Assembly: GCF_902489465.1 (NCBI RefSeq)
Contig: NZ_CABTZZ010000056.1
Location: forward strand, 1 to 7,952
Direction of reading: 5' to 3'
DNA from: an uncultured Varibaculum sp.
Lineage (GTDB): Bacteria > Actinomycetota > Actinomycetes > Actinomycetales > Actinomycetaceae
DNA length: 7,952 bases
Numbering within the stretch: position 1 is the first letter of the stretch; each line of letters opens with the position of its first letter. The position numbers and the translations under genes are program-made. Below are positions 1-7,354 of this stretch, one piece after another. A model generated the notes under the pieces. That model did not search any database. It was not told where the DNA came from and saw only the letters and a list, made by a program, of their open reading frames with translations.

Positions 1-37
1 AGCTCCGGCAGGAGTTGCTCCACGGCCCCGCCCCAAC

Positions 38-100
38 CGGCTCACCCCCCTGGGGGGGGGAGAAACTCTTTCCTCCCCCCCGCCGGCTAGGGTGGAGCCG
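38..100. repeat. Nested GC-rich inverted repeat downstream of dnaE
   Basis: Two stems are visible. The inner stem pairs positions 54-62 (seven G then AG) with 73-81 (CT then seven C), 9 bp without mismatch, around the 10-nt loop 63-72. The outer stem pairs 38-47 with 90-100, about 10 bp with one bulged G at 94. The poly-G and poly-C runs make this the most GC-skewed part of the window. It lies about 90 bp beyond the dnaE stop, so it could end dnaE transcription, but there is no T-run after it on either strand. It could instead be a dispersed intergenic palindrome. The pairing is read directly; the function is not known. Confidence 0.6.
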
Positions 101-171
101 TAAAAGATGCGAGAGGGGGCTTGAGTCGAGCGAAGCGAGAATCACCGGGGTCCCCCGAGCGCTTTTACGGC
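97..171. repeat. Imperfect palindrome with perfect 10-bp ends
   Basis: The ends are an exact inverted repeat: GCCGTAAAAG at 97-106 and CTTTTACGGC at 162-171. Inside, five G at 115-119 can pair with five C at 152-156, leaving an apical region that contains the GCGAAGC-type sequence around 129-136. The unit is 75 bp and stops 19 bp short of the dnaE stop codon. It could act as a transcript-stabilising or terminating stem-loop for dnaE, or be one copy of a small non-coding repeat family with palindromic ends. It shares positions 97-100 with the neighbouring repeat, so the two folds exclude each other. No coding region in 1-190 is supported. Confidence 0.6.
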
Positions 172-190
172 CCGACCCGCCCGCGGTAGG

Positions 191-3100
191 TTATTTGCGC
201 TTTTCTAGACAGTGCAGGCCGAGTAGGGTTTTTAGCTGGCCGGCTAAACCGGAGCCGCGATTTACCCGCAAATCATCACCCAACTGCACGATAGTTACTC
301 CTTTAGAGCCACGCAGATGCATCCGAACTTCGCTTTGTCCCGGACTGGAACCCAAGATGTCTCGCAATTGCTCCGCCACCTCCTCGGTAAGGCGATTGGC
401 GGCGATATAGATATTTAACGGGCCGTTGGAGACTTGGCTAATATCGGGCAACGTCATTTCTTGCGCATAGAGGGAAGCTTCTTCGTCACGTATCCGTACC
501 CGCCCGCGCACACTCACGATTTCATCCGTCACCAAATCTTGGGAGTACTTCTGGTAGGTCTGCGGGAAAAATAGCACATCGGTGGAACCAGAAATATCTT
601 CGATAGTGGCGATCGCCCACAGGTTCCCGTCTCGCTTGGTGGTTTTACTTTGCACCGCAGTGATCAGGCCACATATTTGAATCTGTTGGCCATCCCGGAC
701 TCCATCTTCGGTAGAAAGATCCACGATTTCAGTGTCGCTATTGTGGGCAAGAATCGTCTCTATCCCCTGCAAGGGGTGGTCAGAAACATAAAGCCCCAAC
801 ATGTCGCGTTCAAATTTTAGTTTTTGTTGTTTATCCCATTCGGGAAGATCGGGGATTTGCACGGTGAAAGTAACTCCTTCATCGGCATCCATCATCCCGA
901 AGAGGTCTTCTTGCCCCATGGCAGCGTTGCGTTTCACGTCAATTACGGAGTCTACGGCCTCGATATGGATAGCTTCGAGCGGACGGCGAGCGTGCCCTAA
1001 GGAATCGAAAGCTCCGGCTTTAATCAAGGATTCCACTACCCGTTTATTGCAAACCTCGATGGGTACTTTGTCCAGGAAATCGTGGAAGGAAGTGTAGTCA
1101 CCTTTTTCTTTACGGGTTTTCACGATTTCAGCTACCACGTTGATACCGACGTTGCGGACCGCTGATAGACCGAAACGTATAGACTCTCCCACCGCCGTGA
1201 AATCTGAGGCGGAGGCATTCACGTCCGGCGGGAGTACCGCAATATTCATGCGGCGACATTCCCGCAGGTACAGGGCTAGTTTATCTTTATTGTCTTTGGT
1301 GGAGGTAAGCAGTGCCGCCATATATTCGGTGGGATAGTTGGCTTTTAGATACGCCGTCCAATAGGAAACTAACCCGTAGGCAGCCGAGTGCGATTTGTTG
1401 AACGCGTAGGAGGAAAATGGCACCAGGATTTCCCATAGTTTACTGACCGCGTCCTCGGGGTATCCGCGCTCTATCATCCCATCGTGGAAGCGCGAATATT
1501 GTTTATCCATCTCCTTTTTCTTTTTCTTACCCATAGCGCGGCGCAAAATATCTGCCTGTCCCAGGGAATAACCGGCGACCTTTTGGGCGATTGCCATTAC
1601 CTGTTCTTGGTAGACGATGAGGCCGTAGGTTTCGTCCAAAATATCGGCGAGGGCTTCGGAGAGGGCGGGATGAATAGGCTCGATTTCTTGGCGCCCATTT
1701 TTTCGCAAAGCATAGTTGGTGTGCGAGTTCGCCCCCATAGGGCCAGGACGGTAGAGGGCACCGACCGCGGAAATATCGGAGAACTCGGTGGGTTTCATCA
1801 GCCGCATCAGCGACCTCATTCCCGCAGAATCCAGCTGAAATACCCCCAGGGTTTCTGCCCGGGAAAGTAGCTCGTAAGTGGGGCGGTTATCTAGGGGAAC
1901 TTGCTCTAAATCCAGGGGTTCTTTCCCATTAGCCACGATATTGTCGAGGGCGTCCGAGATGACGGTCAGGTTACGCAGCCCCAGGAAGTCCATTTTCAAC
2001 AGTCCCAAGGTTTCGCAGGTGGGATAGTCAAATTGGGTGATGATTGCCCCGTCAGCCAGGCGTTTCATCATCGGTACGATATCGGTTAAATCATGACTGG
2101 ACATGATCACCGCGCAGGCATGCACTCCCCATTGGCGGGTGATGCCCTCTAGGCCTTGCGCCATTTTGATGACTGGCTTTACTTCGCCTGCGTTATCGGA
2201 AACGTATTGGCGAAACTCGCTGGCTTCCCCGTAGCGCGGATGCTTCTCATCGTAGATTCCCGAGAGCGGGATATCTTTACCCATAATCGCGGGCGGCATT
2301 TTCTTGGTGAGCTGATCGCCCAAAGCATAGGGCTTATCCATGATCCGGCAGGAGTCTTTTAGCGCCTGTTTAGCTTTGATTTTGCCGTAGGTGACTACCT
2401 GTGCGACCCGGTCTTTCCCGTATTTTTCGGTCACGTAATCGATGACTTCTCCGCGCCGGCGCTCATCGAAGTCTACGTCAATATCGGGCATAGATACCCG
2501 CTCGGGATTGAGGAAACGTTCGAACATTAACCCATGTTCGAGGGGGTCGAGTTCGGTTATCCCCATCGCGTAGGCCACGATGGATCCGGCTCCCGATCCG
2601 CGCCCCGGCCCTACCCGGATTCCTTGCGCTTTCGCCCAGTTAATATAGTCGGCTACTACCAGGAAGTATCCAGGGAATCCCATCTGGGTGATGATCCCGC
2701 ACTCGTAGTCGGCTTGTTTTTGGGATTTTTCGGGGATGCCTTGCGGGTAACGCCGGTGCAGGCCGCGTTGGACTTCTTTTACGAACCAGCTGGTGGTATC
2801 CTCTCCGGCCGGTACTTCAAACTGGGGCATATAGTCGGCGCCCTCGGCGGTGGTTTTGAAATGTACTTCGCACATTTCCGCGATTTTCAGGGTGTTATCG
2901 CAGGCTTCAGGGAATTCGGAGAAGAGTTCACGCATCTGCTCTGCCGTTTTCAGGTAATATCCGGATCCTTCGAAACGGAAACGGTCAGCATCATTTAGAC
3001 GTGACCCCGAGTTGATACACAGCAGAGCATCTTGGGTGGGTTGGTCACTTTCGAGAACATAGTGGGAGTCGTTGGTAGCTACCAGGGGGGCATCGATAAC

Positions 3101-3739
3101 TTTTGCTAGTTTAAGTAGCTCGTTGCGCACCCGCCGTTCGATTCGCAGTCCATGATCCATCAGTTCGATAAAGAAGTTTTCTTTACCGAAAATATCTTGT
3201 AGTTCCCCAGCGGCTTTTTTGGCTTCTTCCCATTGCCCTAGGCGCAGACGGGTTTGGATTTCTCCCGAGGGGCATCCGCTGGTGCCAATCAGTCCGGTGG
3301 AGTATCGTTCCAACAGATCTCGGTCGGCTCGTGGCCATTTTTGCATCTGTCCATCGATGGAGGCTAGAGAGCCTAAACGAAACAGGTTATGCATCCCCTC
3401 GGTAGTGCGCGATAGCAGGGTCATATGGGTGTAGGCGCCGCGTGCCGATACGTCATCTGCCCGCTGGCTTTCTTCTCCCCAACGCTGCCGAGTTTGATCA
3501 AAGCGAGAGGTACCGGGGGTGATATAGGCTTCGAGACCAACTATGGGTTTAACGCCAGCATCGGTGGCGGCTTTATAAAACTCGTATGCACCGAACAGGT
3601 ATCCATGATCGGTAATAGCTACGGCTGGTTGACCGATTTCTACCGCCCGCTCCACTAGTTTTCCGATCCGGGCGGCACCATCCAACATGGAATAGTCAGT
3701 GTGAACATGAAGATGAACAAAATCATTCGCTGGCGCCAT
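191..3739 (-). CDS. dnaE: DNA polymerase III alpha subunit (DnaE1 type)
   Basis: This is the catalytic subunit of the chromosomal replicase in the cytoplasm, adding dNTPs to the primed template. The N-terminal PHP domain (about residues 5-280) keeps every metal ligand expected from Mycobacterium tuberculosis DnaE1: H11, H13, D20, H45, E70, H105, C156, D224 and H226. That family uses this site as a built-in 3'-5' proofreading exonuclease, so activity here is likely by inference. The polymerase core has the GPGRGSGAGS loop, the catalytic aspartates D419 and D421 in PDIDVDFD, and D584 in KMDFLGLRNLT. The beta-clamp motif QEDLF is at 943-947, and an OB fold follows at about 1013-1095. The length of 1182 aa is normal for actinobacterial DnaE1. 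The ATG start puts the PHP motif at the usual distance; its ribosome site is only a weak GGGGGA close to the ATG. The gene is intact. Confidence 0.98.
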   Translation of the reverse strand: MAPANDFVHLHVHTDYSMLDGAARIGKLVERAVEIGQPAVAITDHGYLFGAYEFYKAATDAGVKPIVGLEAYITPGTSRFDQTRQRWGEESQRADDVSARGAYTHMTLLSRTTEGMHNLFRLGSLASIDGQMQKWPRADRDLLERYSTGLIGTSGCPSGEIQTRLRLGQWEEAKKAAGELQDIFGKENFFIELMDHGLRIERRVRNELLKLAKVIDAPLVATNDSHYVLESDQPTQDALLCINSGSRLNDADRFRFEGSGYYLKTAEQMRELFSEFPEACDNTLKIAEMCEVHFKTTAEGADYMPQFEVPAGEDTTSWFVKEVQRGLHRRYPQGIPEKSQKQADYECGIITQMGFPGYFLVVADYINWAKAQGIRVGPGRGSGAGSIVAYAMGITELDPLEHGLMFERFLNPERVSMPDIDVDFDERRRGEVIDYVTEKYGKDRVAQVVTYGKIKAKQALKDSCRIMDKPYALGDQLTKKMPPAIMGKDIPLSGIYDEKHPRYGEASEFRQYVSDNAGEVKPVIKMAQGLEGITRQWGVHACAVIMSSHDLTDIVPMMKRLADGAIITQFDYPTCETLGLLKMDFLGLRNLTVISDALDNIVANGKEPLDLEQVPLDNRPTYELLSRAETLGVFQLDSAGMRSLMRLMKPTEFSDISAVGALYRPGPMGANSHTNYALRKNGRQEIEPIHPALSEALADILDETYGLIVYQEQVMAIAQKVAGYSLGQADILRRAMGKKKKKEMDKQYSRFHDGMIERGYPEDAVSKLWEILVPFSSYAFNKSHSAAYGLVSYWTAYLKANYPTEYMAALLTSTKDNKDKLALYLRECRRMNIAVLPPDVNASASDFTAVGESIRFGLSAVRNVGINVVAEIVKTRKEKGDYTSFHDFLDKVPIEVCNKRVVESLIKAGAFDSLGHARRPLEAIHIEAVDSVIDVKRNAAMGQEDLFGMMDADEGVTFTVQIPDLPEWDKQQKLKFERDMLGLYVSDHPLQGIETILAHNSDTEIVDLSTEDGVRDGQQIQICGLITAVQSKTTKRDGNLWAIATIEDISGSTDVLFFPQTYQKYSQDLVTDEIVSVRGRVRIRDEEASLYAQEMTLPDISQVSNGPLNIYIAANRLTEEVAEQLRDILGSSPGQSEVRMHLRGSKGVTIVQLGDDLRVNRGSGLAGQLKTLLGLHCLEKRK

Positions 3740-3864
3740 GTCCCCCAGTTTAGCTTGGCACTAACTTTGTTTCTTCCACGTGTGAAACTGCTCCCAATGC
3801 CGGTATTGGTTTCGCGAGGACGCACCTGGCGGGTTAGAGTTTATTCGTTGCGTTTAGCAGCGAT
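3740..3864. promoter_or_regulatory. Divergent intergenic region, dnaE / tRNA-Lys
   Basis: These 125 bp separate dnaE (minus) from the tRNAs (plus) and must hold both promoters. For the tRNAs, TAGAGT at 3835-3840 matches four of six bases of a -10 box and would start transcription near 3847, about 18 nt before the first tRNA. No convincing -35 sits at the right distance. For dnaE, TAAACT lies about a dozen bases before the ATG on the minus strand, too close for a normal leader, so it is only a possibility. No operator repeat was seen. Confidence 0.35.
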
Positions 3865-3938
3865 GCGCCACTAGCTCAACTGGCTAGAGCATCTGACTCT
3901 TAATCAGAGGGTTCGGGGTTCGAGTCCCCGGTGGCGTA
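3865..3938 (+). tRNA. tRNA-Lys (anticodon CUU), copy 1
   Basis: The 74-nt gene folds as a full cloverleaf. The acceptor stem GCGCCAC pairs with GTGGCGT (first pair G-U), followed by the discriminator A. The D arm is GCTC/GAGC, the anticodon stem TCTGA/TCAGA with loop CTCTTAA (anticodon CTT), and the T stem CGGGG/CCCCG with loop TTCGAGT. It reads AAG lysine codons. CCA is not encoded: the discriminator is followed by CGA, so CCA must be added after transcription. It lies 24 bp upstream of an identical copy and is probably cotranscribed with it. Confidence 0.97.
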
Positions 3939-3962
3939 CGAAAGTCGTTTTGGCTTTTACCT

Positions 3963-4036
3963 GCGCCACTAGCTCAACTGGCTAGAGCATCTGACTCTTA
4001 ATCAGAGGGTTCGGGGTTCGAGTCCCCGGTGGCGTA
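3963..4036 (+). tRNA. tRNA-Lys (anticodon CUU), copy 2
   Basis: This copy is identical to copy 1 over all 74 nt, with the same cloverleaf and CTT anticodon loop. Unlike copy 1, the next three bases (4037-4039) are CCA, so the 3' end may be genomically encoded, or this may be chance. No promoter is evident in the 24-bp spacer, so it probably depends on the promoter before copy 1. One base after the CCA is the stop codon of the converging peroxiredoxin remnant. Confidence 0.97.
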
Positions 4037-4039
4037 CCA

Positions 4040-4171
4040 CTAATCGATTCCCAGTTCTTTACGCAAGCGAGCCACATGCCCTTTGGCGCGTACCCGATAT
4101 TTCGCTAGCACCACTTTTCCGTCTTTACCTACTACTATGGTGGTGCGGATTGTTTTTTGGACAGTTTTAGA
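4040..4171 (-). pseudogene. bcp: Truncated Bcp/PrxQ-type peroxiredoxin, C-terminal remnant
   Basis: Reading the minus strand into the stop TAG at 4040-4042 gives 43 residues. They contain TTIVVGKDGKVV, then YRVRAKGHVARL and the end KELGID. This matches the C-terminal strand and helix of thioredoxin-dependent peroxiredoxins of the bacterioferritin comigratory protein family, which reduce hydroperoxides in the cytoplasm. Family members are about 150-160 aa. Here an in-frame TAA at 4172-4174 cuts the reading frame, no usable start codon lies inside, and the part carrying the active-site cysteine is absent. The next gene leftward in transcription is the convergent tRNA pair. I infer that a rearrangement removed or displaced the front of the gene, with the breakpoint near 4165-4216. 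Recognition is from memory of the family, not a search. Confidence 0.75.
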
Positions 4172-4216
4172 TTACCGCCTCGTAGTGGTGTCTGTATTGC
4201 TTTATGGTTTATCTCC
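4172..4216. other. Junction between bcp remnant and transporter cassette
   Basis: These 45 bp lie between the last codons recognisable as Bcp and the permease stop. On the minus strand they begin with a ribosome-site-like TAAGGAGA right after the permease stop, but no ATG, GTG or TTG start follows at a usable distance. No hairpin with a T-run was seen, so the permease operon has no visible terminator here. I take it as the scar where housekeeping DNA meets accessory DNA. Confidence 0.4.
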
Positions 4217-6541
4217 TTATCCCGGACTTTTTACTGTTTTAGGGACGAGGGTAAGGCCAACGACAGCCGCGATAATGATGGCTGGTAGAATCCATGTCCA
4301 GTCTGGGGAAATGTTTTCGGGTACTGCACGGCCGGCAACAACTGGTCTTAGCATTATTCGGCCGATAAGCGAACCAGCCACCACCGCGGCTAGATAGGGG
4401 GCTATTTGAGTTAAACGTATGGCTGCTAGTTTATGAGGCGGGTAACCGTAGTATCGCAGGATGCTAACTAGGGCGTGACTGTTTTTGGTGCTGATGGTGG
4501 TGCCGATATAGATAAGTAGTAGGCAGAGAGCAGTTTCGATGGACAGGATTAACCAGTTGATGATGTCTAGGGTTTGGCTGCTGGTGTCGAGAGGTTCTGA
4601 TAAGGCCAGATCGGATGAGAGCTGTTGGGTCACAGATTTGAATTGTTGTTGCTGGTCTGCGGGGTAGTGTGAAAAGTCCGGGATGTATAGGCGTCTTTCT
4701 ATCCCGATAGTAAATCCTTTATTGCTAAAGATTGGGTCTTGAGGGTTAGCTACCCAGCCAGGTAATTCTGCATAGTCGAGGCGTTCGTCTACCTTTTTGG
4801 GCAGTGTAACGGGAATGGTTTCTTCTGGCTTATCCAGATTGGGGCCAAAAATAACCAGGGCGTATTCGGCGGAGTCTTGGGTGTCGGCGAGTTCTGGAGA
4901 GATTTTTCCGGTTAGCTCTTTGCCGTTTTCGGATAGGACAAAGCCCACCAGTGTCATCCACTGGTTACACCTGTCGCTATTGGAGTTTTGATGGATGCAG
5001 GCTGCGTAGGCACCTTCTGCTACGCGCAAAGAGTGTTCTGATTTTTCCGGGAACCCAAACATGATGGCATGGGTCATGATCTGCGGGAAACGAGTTTTCA
5101 GATAGGTTACGTCTGCATCGTTAATAAACGAAACGGTAAGGTAACTGTTAGCGTTAGGTTTACCGATGGTGAGGGCTCTTTGCTGCATGGTAGCGTTAGT
5201 GACCCCGAGAGTGGCGAGGATGCAAAACAGACAGATGATTGGCCCGAGAATAAAACTATGTACGCTAGCGCGGTAGGCGGCTAGACGTAGAGGGGATTTA
5301 TAAACGTAGAAGGGCAGCGCACATCCGAGCAGTGCAACCCCGATCCCGATTGCGGCTAGCGCAATGTAATACAAGACAGCGACATTTGAACTAGTTAAGA
5401 AGCTGCATAAAACTCCCACACTCAGCAACGTGAGACCTGCGATAAGCTCGGTTTTTAACTCGTGATTACTAGATTTAGATGCCCTAGTTTTAATTGAACG
5501 ATAAGCGCTTAAATGAAGCGCAACCACATATACCGCTAGTACGCCCACGCAATAAGTGACTAGTTCGAGTAAAGCCCGATAATCGCCGCTTAGCGATACC
5601 GCATCCCAAACTTGTTCAAAACGAAGCGCAATCTGATCTCGCCAGGTAAATAGCGCCAAATAACCGCCTAAAGCTCCAAGAAGAACCCCGCTAAACAGGG
5701 ACAGGAAAAGAGGTACGAGGCTAAGCCAGCTTGTTTTCAGGCTGCTAAAACCGGCTGCCAGGAGTGCCTGCCGCAATTTTGCAGTAGACCGTCGAAATGC
5801 TAAAAATCCTAGCAGTAGCACAATCCCGACAGTTGCGAGCAATAGATGGGAGATAATCAGAGCGTTTGCAACAAATCCTTGCTCTGCTGATTCCTGTGCA
5901 TAGCGAATCGCGTAATCTAGCGAGATTTTACGCAATTCTCCGCGATCAAAGAGTGGTCGATAATTTGAATTAGCTATATCGGTGTTAGCTACCCAGTTGG
6001 TGACGTTAGCCGAGTCGGTTGAGGAATCCAGGCGGGTTGATATATAGACTTCTGACCGGCGCGCTGGTAAAACACTAATACCCACTACCTGAAAGCGCCT
6101 ACTATCACAGGCAATCTCACCTCCCAGCCCAATAGGGCTGCGCGCGGCAAGGGACTGGGAAATTTCTACTTCATTATTAGTGGTGGCGCGTTTTCCTGTC
6201 AGTAAGCGTCCATAATCAAAGCCGGCTCCGGAACGCTTCCACTCCGCATCTGCCCTACTCTCACCATAGTCAAGCTGGCAGGTGGTGGTGATAACCGGCA
6301 CCAGATTTTGAACAGCGCTCGTGGAGTTTAACAGTTGTTGGGCATTTTGGGTGGTAGCCCCGATACGGTAGGCAAACCCTCCATATGTGACTCGCGTATC
6401 CTCGGCTACCGTTTGACGATACACAGTGGCGATATTATTCAAAAAAATCGCGGTGAAAGACAGCGTAAGCAGACAAACAAAAAAGCCTACCACTAGCTTG
6501 AGGTTCGCTTTTACGCAGCCCCAGGTTAGGCGCCATCCCAT
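4217..6541 (-). CDS. FtsX/MacB-family ABC transporter permease
   Basis: This is a 774-aa membrane protein with about ten predicted helices, near residues 16-36, 228-249, 273-298, 326-347, 365-383, 388-412, 428-450, 658-681, 711-731 and 749-767. Two large extracytoplasmic domains (37-227 and 451-657) follow the first and seventh helices, the duplicated arrangement of FtsX-type permeases. Short cytoplasmic segments around 250-268 (LRQALLAAGFS) and 688-708 (LVSILRYYGY) look like the parts that contact the ATPase. Each outer domain has one cysteine pair (C88/C145 and C515/C525) that could form disulfides. The ATG is preceded by a strong GAGGTGAG, which overlaps the end of the ATPase gene 9 bp upstream, so translation is probably coupled. 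Such systems work in export, mechanotransmission or peptide-antibiotic resistance; no substrate can be assigned. The frame is intact. Confidence 0.88.
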   Translation of the reverse strand: MGWRLTWGCVKANLKLVVGFFVCLLTLSFTAIFLNNIATVYRQTVAEDTRVTYGGFAYRIGATTQNAQQLLNSTSAVQNLVPVITTTCQLDYGESRADAEWKRSGAGFDYGRLLTGKRATTNNEVEISQSLAARSPIGLGGEIACDSRRFQVVGISVLPARRSEVYISTRLDSSTDSANVTNWVANTDIANSNYRPLFDRGELRKISLDYAIRYAQESAEQGFVANALIISHLLLATVGIVLLLGFLAFRRSTAKLRQALLAAGFSSLKTSWLSLVPLFLSLFSGVLLGALGGYLALFTWRDQIALRFEQVWDAVSLSGDYRALLELVTYCVGVLAVYVVALHLSAYRSIKTRASKSSNHELKTELIAGLTLLSVGVLCSFLTSSNVAVLYYIALAAIGIGVALLGCALPFYVYKSPLRLAAYRASVHSFILGPIICLFCILATLGVTNATMQQRALTIGKPNANSYLTVSFINDADVTYLKTRFPQIMTHAIMFGFPEKSEHSLRVAEGAYAACIHQNSNSDRCNQWMTLVGFVLSENGKELTGKISPELADTQDSAEYALVIFGPNLDKPEETIPVTLPKKVDERLDYAELPGWVANPQDPIFSNKGFTIGIERRLYIPDFSHYPADQQQQFKSVTQQLSSDLALSEPLDTSSQTLDIINWLILSIETALCLLLIYIGTTISTKNSHALVSILRYYGYPPHKLAAIRLTQIAPYLAAVVAGSLIGRIMLRPVVAGRAVPENISPDWTWILPAIIIAAVVGLTLVPKTVKSPG

Positions 6542-6550
6542 AATCTCACC

Positions 6551-7240
6551 TCAGTAGGCTGTCGCAGGCGCGAGCTGTTTTTCACGCAAGCGATAATCGT
6601 TCACTTCCACTACCCGGTCAGCAAGCGCGGCTAAAGCAGGATCATGCGTGACTACCACTAAACAAACGTTTAACTCATGCGACAATTCACGCAGTAGAAT
6701 ACCGATTTCATGAGAGTTTTTCTCATCCAAAGCCCCGGTAGGTTCGTCTGCGAGCAAGACTTGTGGAGAATTAATCAAAGCCCGCGCAATTGCTACTCGC
6801 TGCGCTTCGCCTCCCGATAGATTATCTACCGGATACTCCGCTAAGTCTTTAACCCCAAGACGCTCTAAATACTCCAAAGCTAAAAGCGGATGGCTACGTA
6901 AGCTACCGGCTGCCTGCTGTGCTAGGCGCACGTTATCCACCACACTCAAAAAGGACACCAGTCGATAATCCTGATAAACCCGAGCCAACAAGCGTGAACG
7001 TAGCTCGCGTCGTGAATACGATTCGACGGGACGCCCAGCTAGCATAATCGTTCCGTAATCGGGAGCAAGGGAACCATCTAGCAAACTCAACAGAGTGGTT
7101 TTACCCGAGCCAGACGGTCCCATCACCGCATGAAACATTCCCGCATCAAAAGACGCAGTCATCTCGTCGAAAATAACCCGATCAACCCTAGCTCCTGGAA
7201 ACTTAAACGAAACCTCAGAGCAAGAAATCATCGTGTTCAT
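6551..7240 (-). CDS. ABC transporter ATP-binding protein (LolD/MacB type)
   Basis: This 229-aa cytoplasmic ATPase powers the permease encoded just downstream. Numbered from the chosen ATG, it has Walker A GPSGSGKTT (41-49, K47), the Q-loop glutamine Q90, signature LSGGE (141-145), Walker B VLLADE (161-166, catalytic E166), D-loop ALD (170-172) and switch H199. All are intact, so ATP hydrolysis is expected. Size and motifs fit the LolD/MacB/FtsE group that partners FtsX-type permeases. The frame stays open to a TTG at 7276, but that lies inside the leader inverted repeat. The ATG at 7240 with AAGAG upstream is preferred, and a second ATG at 7231 is possible. A promoter lies about 65-95 bp upstream. 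No regulator gene is seen beside it, so control may come from elsewhere. Confidence 0.93.
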   Translation of the reverse strand: MNTMISCSEVSFKFPGARVDRVIFDEMTASFDAGMFHAVMGPSGSGKTTLLSLLDGSLAPDYGTIMLAGRPVESYSRRELRSRLLARVYQDYRLVSFLSVVDNVRLAQQAAGSLRSHPLLALEYLERLGVKDLAEYPVDNLSGGEAQRVAIARALINSPQVLLADEPTGALDEKNSHEIGILLRELSHELNVCLVVVTHDPALAALADRVVEVNDYRLREKQLAPATAY

Positions 7241-7267
7241 CTGTGTTACTCTTTTTGCGTCGTTGTA

Positions 7268-7293
7268 ATGGGTCAAAAAGTGACCAAACCCAT
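7268..7293. promoter_or_regulatory. Operator-like inverted repeat in the ABC operon leader
   Basis: Two interlocking inverted repeats are present: GGTCA (7271-7275) with TGACC (7281-7285) around five bases, and ATGGGT (7268-7273) with ACCCAT (7288-7293). They sit just downstream of the predicted transcription start (about 7298 on the minus strand). A protein bound there would block transcription, or the RNA could form alternative hairpins ahead of the ATPase start at 7240. The repeats are read directly; the regulatory role is inferred. Confidence 0.45.
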
Positions 7294-7304
7294 TTTCATT
7301 TCAG

Positions 7305-7334
7305 AATTTACTTTTACACCTGCAGTTGTGTCAA
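7305..7334 (-). promoter_or_regulatory. Predicted sigma-70-type promoter of the ABC operon
   Basis: On the minus strand a perfect -35 box TTGACA (7334 to 7329) is followed after 18 bp by TAAATT (7310 to 7305), four of six matches to a -10 box. Transcription would start near 7298, giving a leader of about 58 nt before the ATPase ATG. The -35 box lies about 20 bp from the ribosome site of the phage tape-measure remnant, so the operon's promoter abuts or uses the edge of the phage-derived DNA. Confidence 0.6.
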
Positions 7335-7354
7335 GGGATTTTAGCCCATGTTGT

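Larger units (their letters stand above)
3864..4037 (+). repeat. 76-bp perfect direct repeat covering both tRNA-Lys genes
   Basis: Positions 3864-3939 and 3962-4037 are identical, and identity stops at once on both sides (A versus C before, G versus C after). The repeat is the tRNA gene plus one base each side. It looks like a tandem gene duplication or a conversion-homogenised pair. Integrase attachment at a tRNA gene usually duplicates only its 3' part, so this does not look like a standard att-site pair. The 22-bp unique stretch between the repeat units (3940-3961) holds no clear terminator. Confidence 0.9.

Noticed and set aside
15..410. Open frame on the plus strand at the left edge
   Set aside because: It is largely antisense to the end of dnaE and runs through the poly-G/C palindromes; the protein is low-complexity and unlike any family.
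3864..4037. Phage attachment-site pair formed by the tRNA-Lys repeat
   Set aside because: The repeat is the whole tRNA gene with only 22 unique bases between copies, and no integrase gene is beside it; att duplications normally cover just the 3' part and flank the element.
4110..4146. GCACCAC / GTGGTGC inverted repeat as a terminator
   Set aside because: Both arms encode conserved residues of the Bcp C-terminus (VVLA and RTT), the loop is over 20 bases and no T-run follows, so chance is more likely.
4172..4207. Possible 12-codon minigene on the minus strand after a TAAGGAGA ribosome-like site
   Set aside because: The only candidate start is ATA, which is not a normal bacterial initiator, and the peptide is too short to support.
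7241..7276. Upstream TTG as the start of the ABC ATPase, adding 12 residues
   Set aside because: The TTG lies inside the inverted repeat, has no ribosome site, and the extra residues precede the usual start of the fold. The ATG at 7240 or 7231 fits better.
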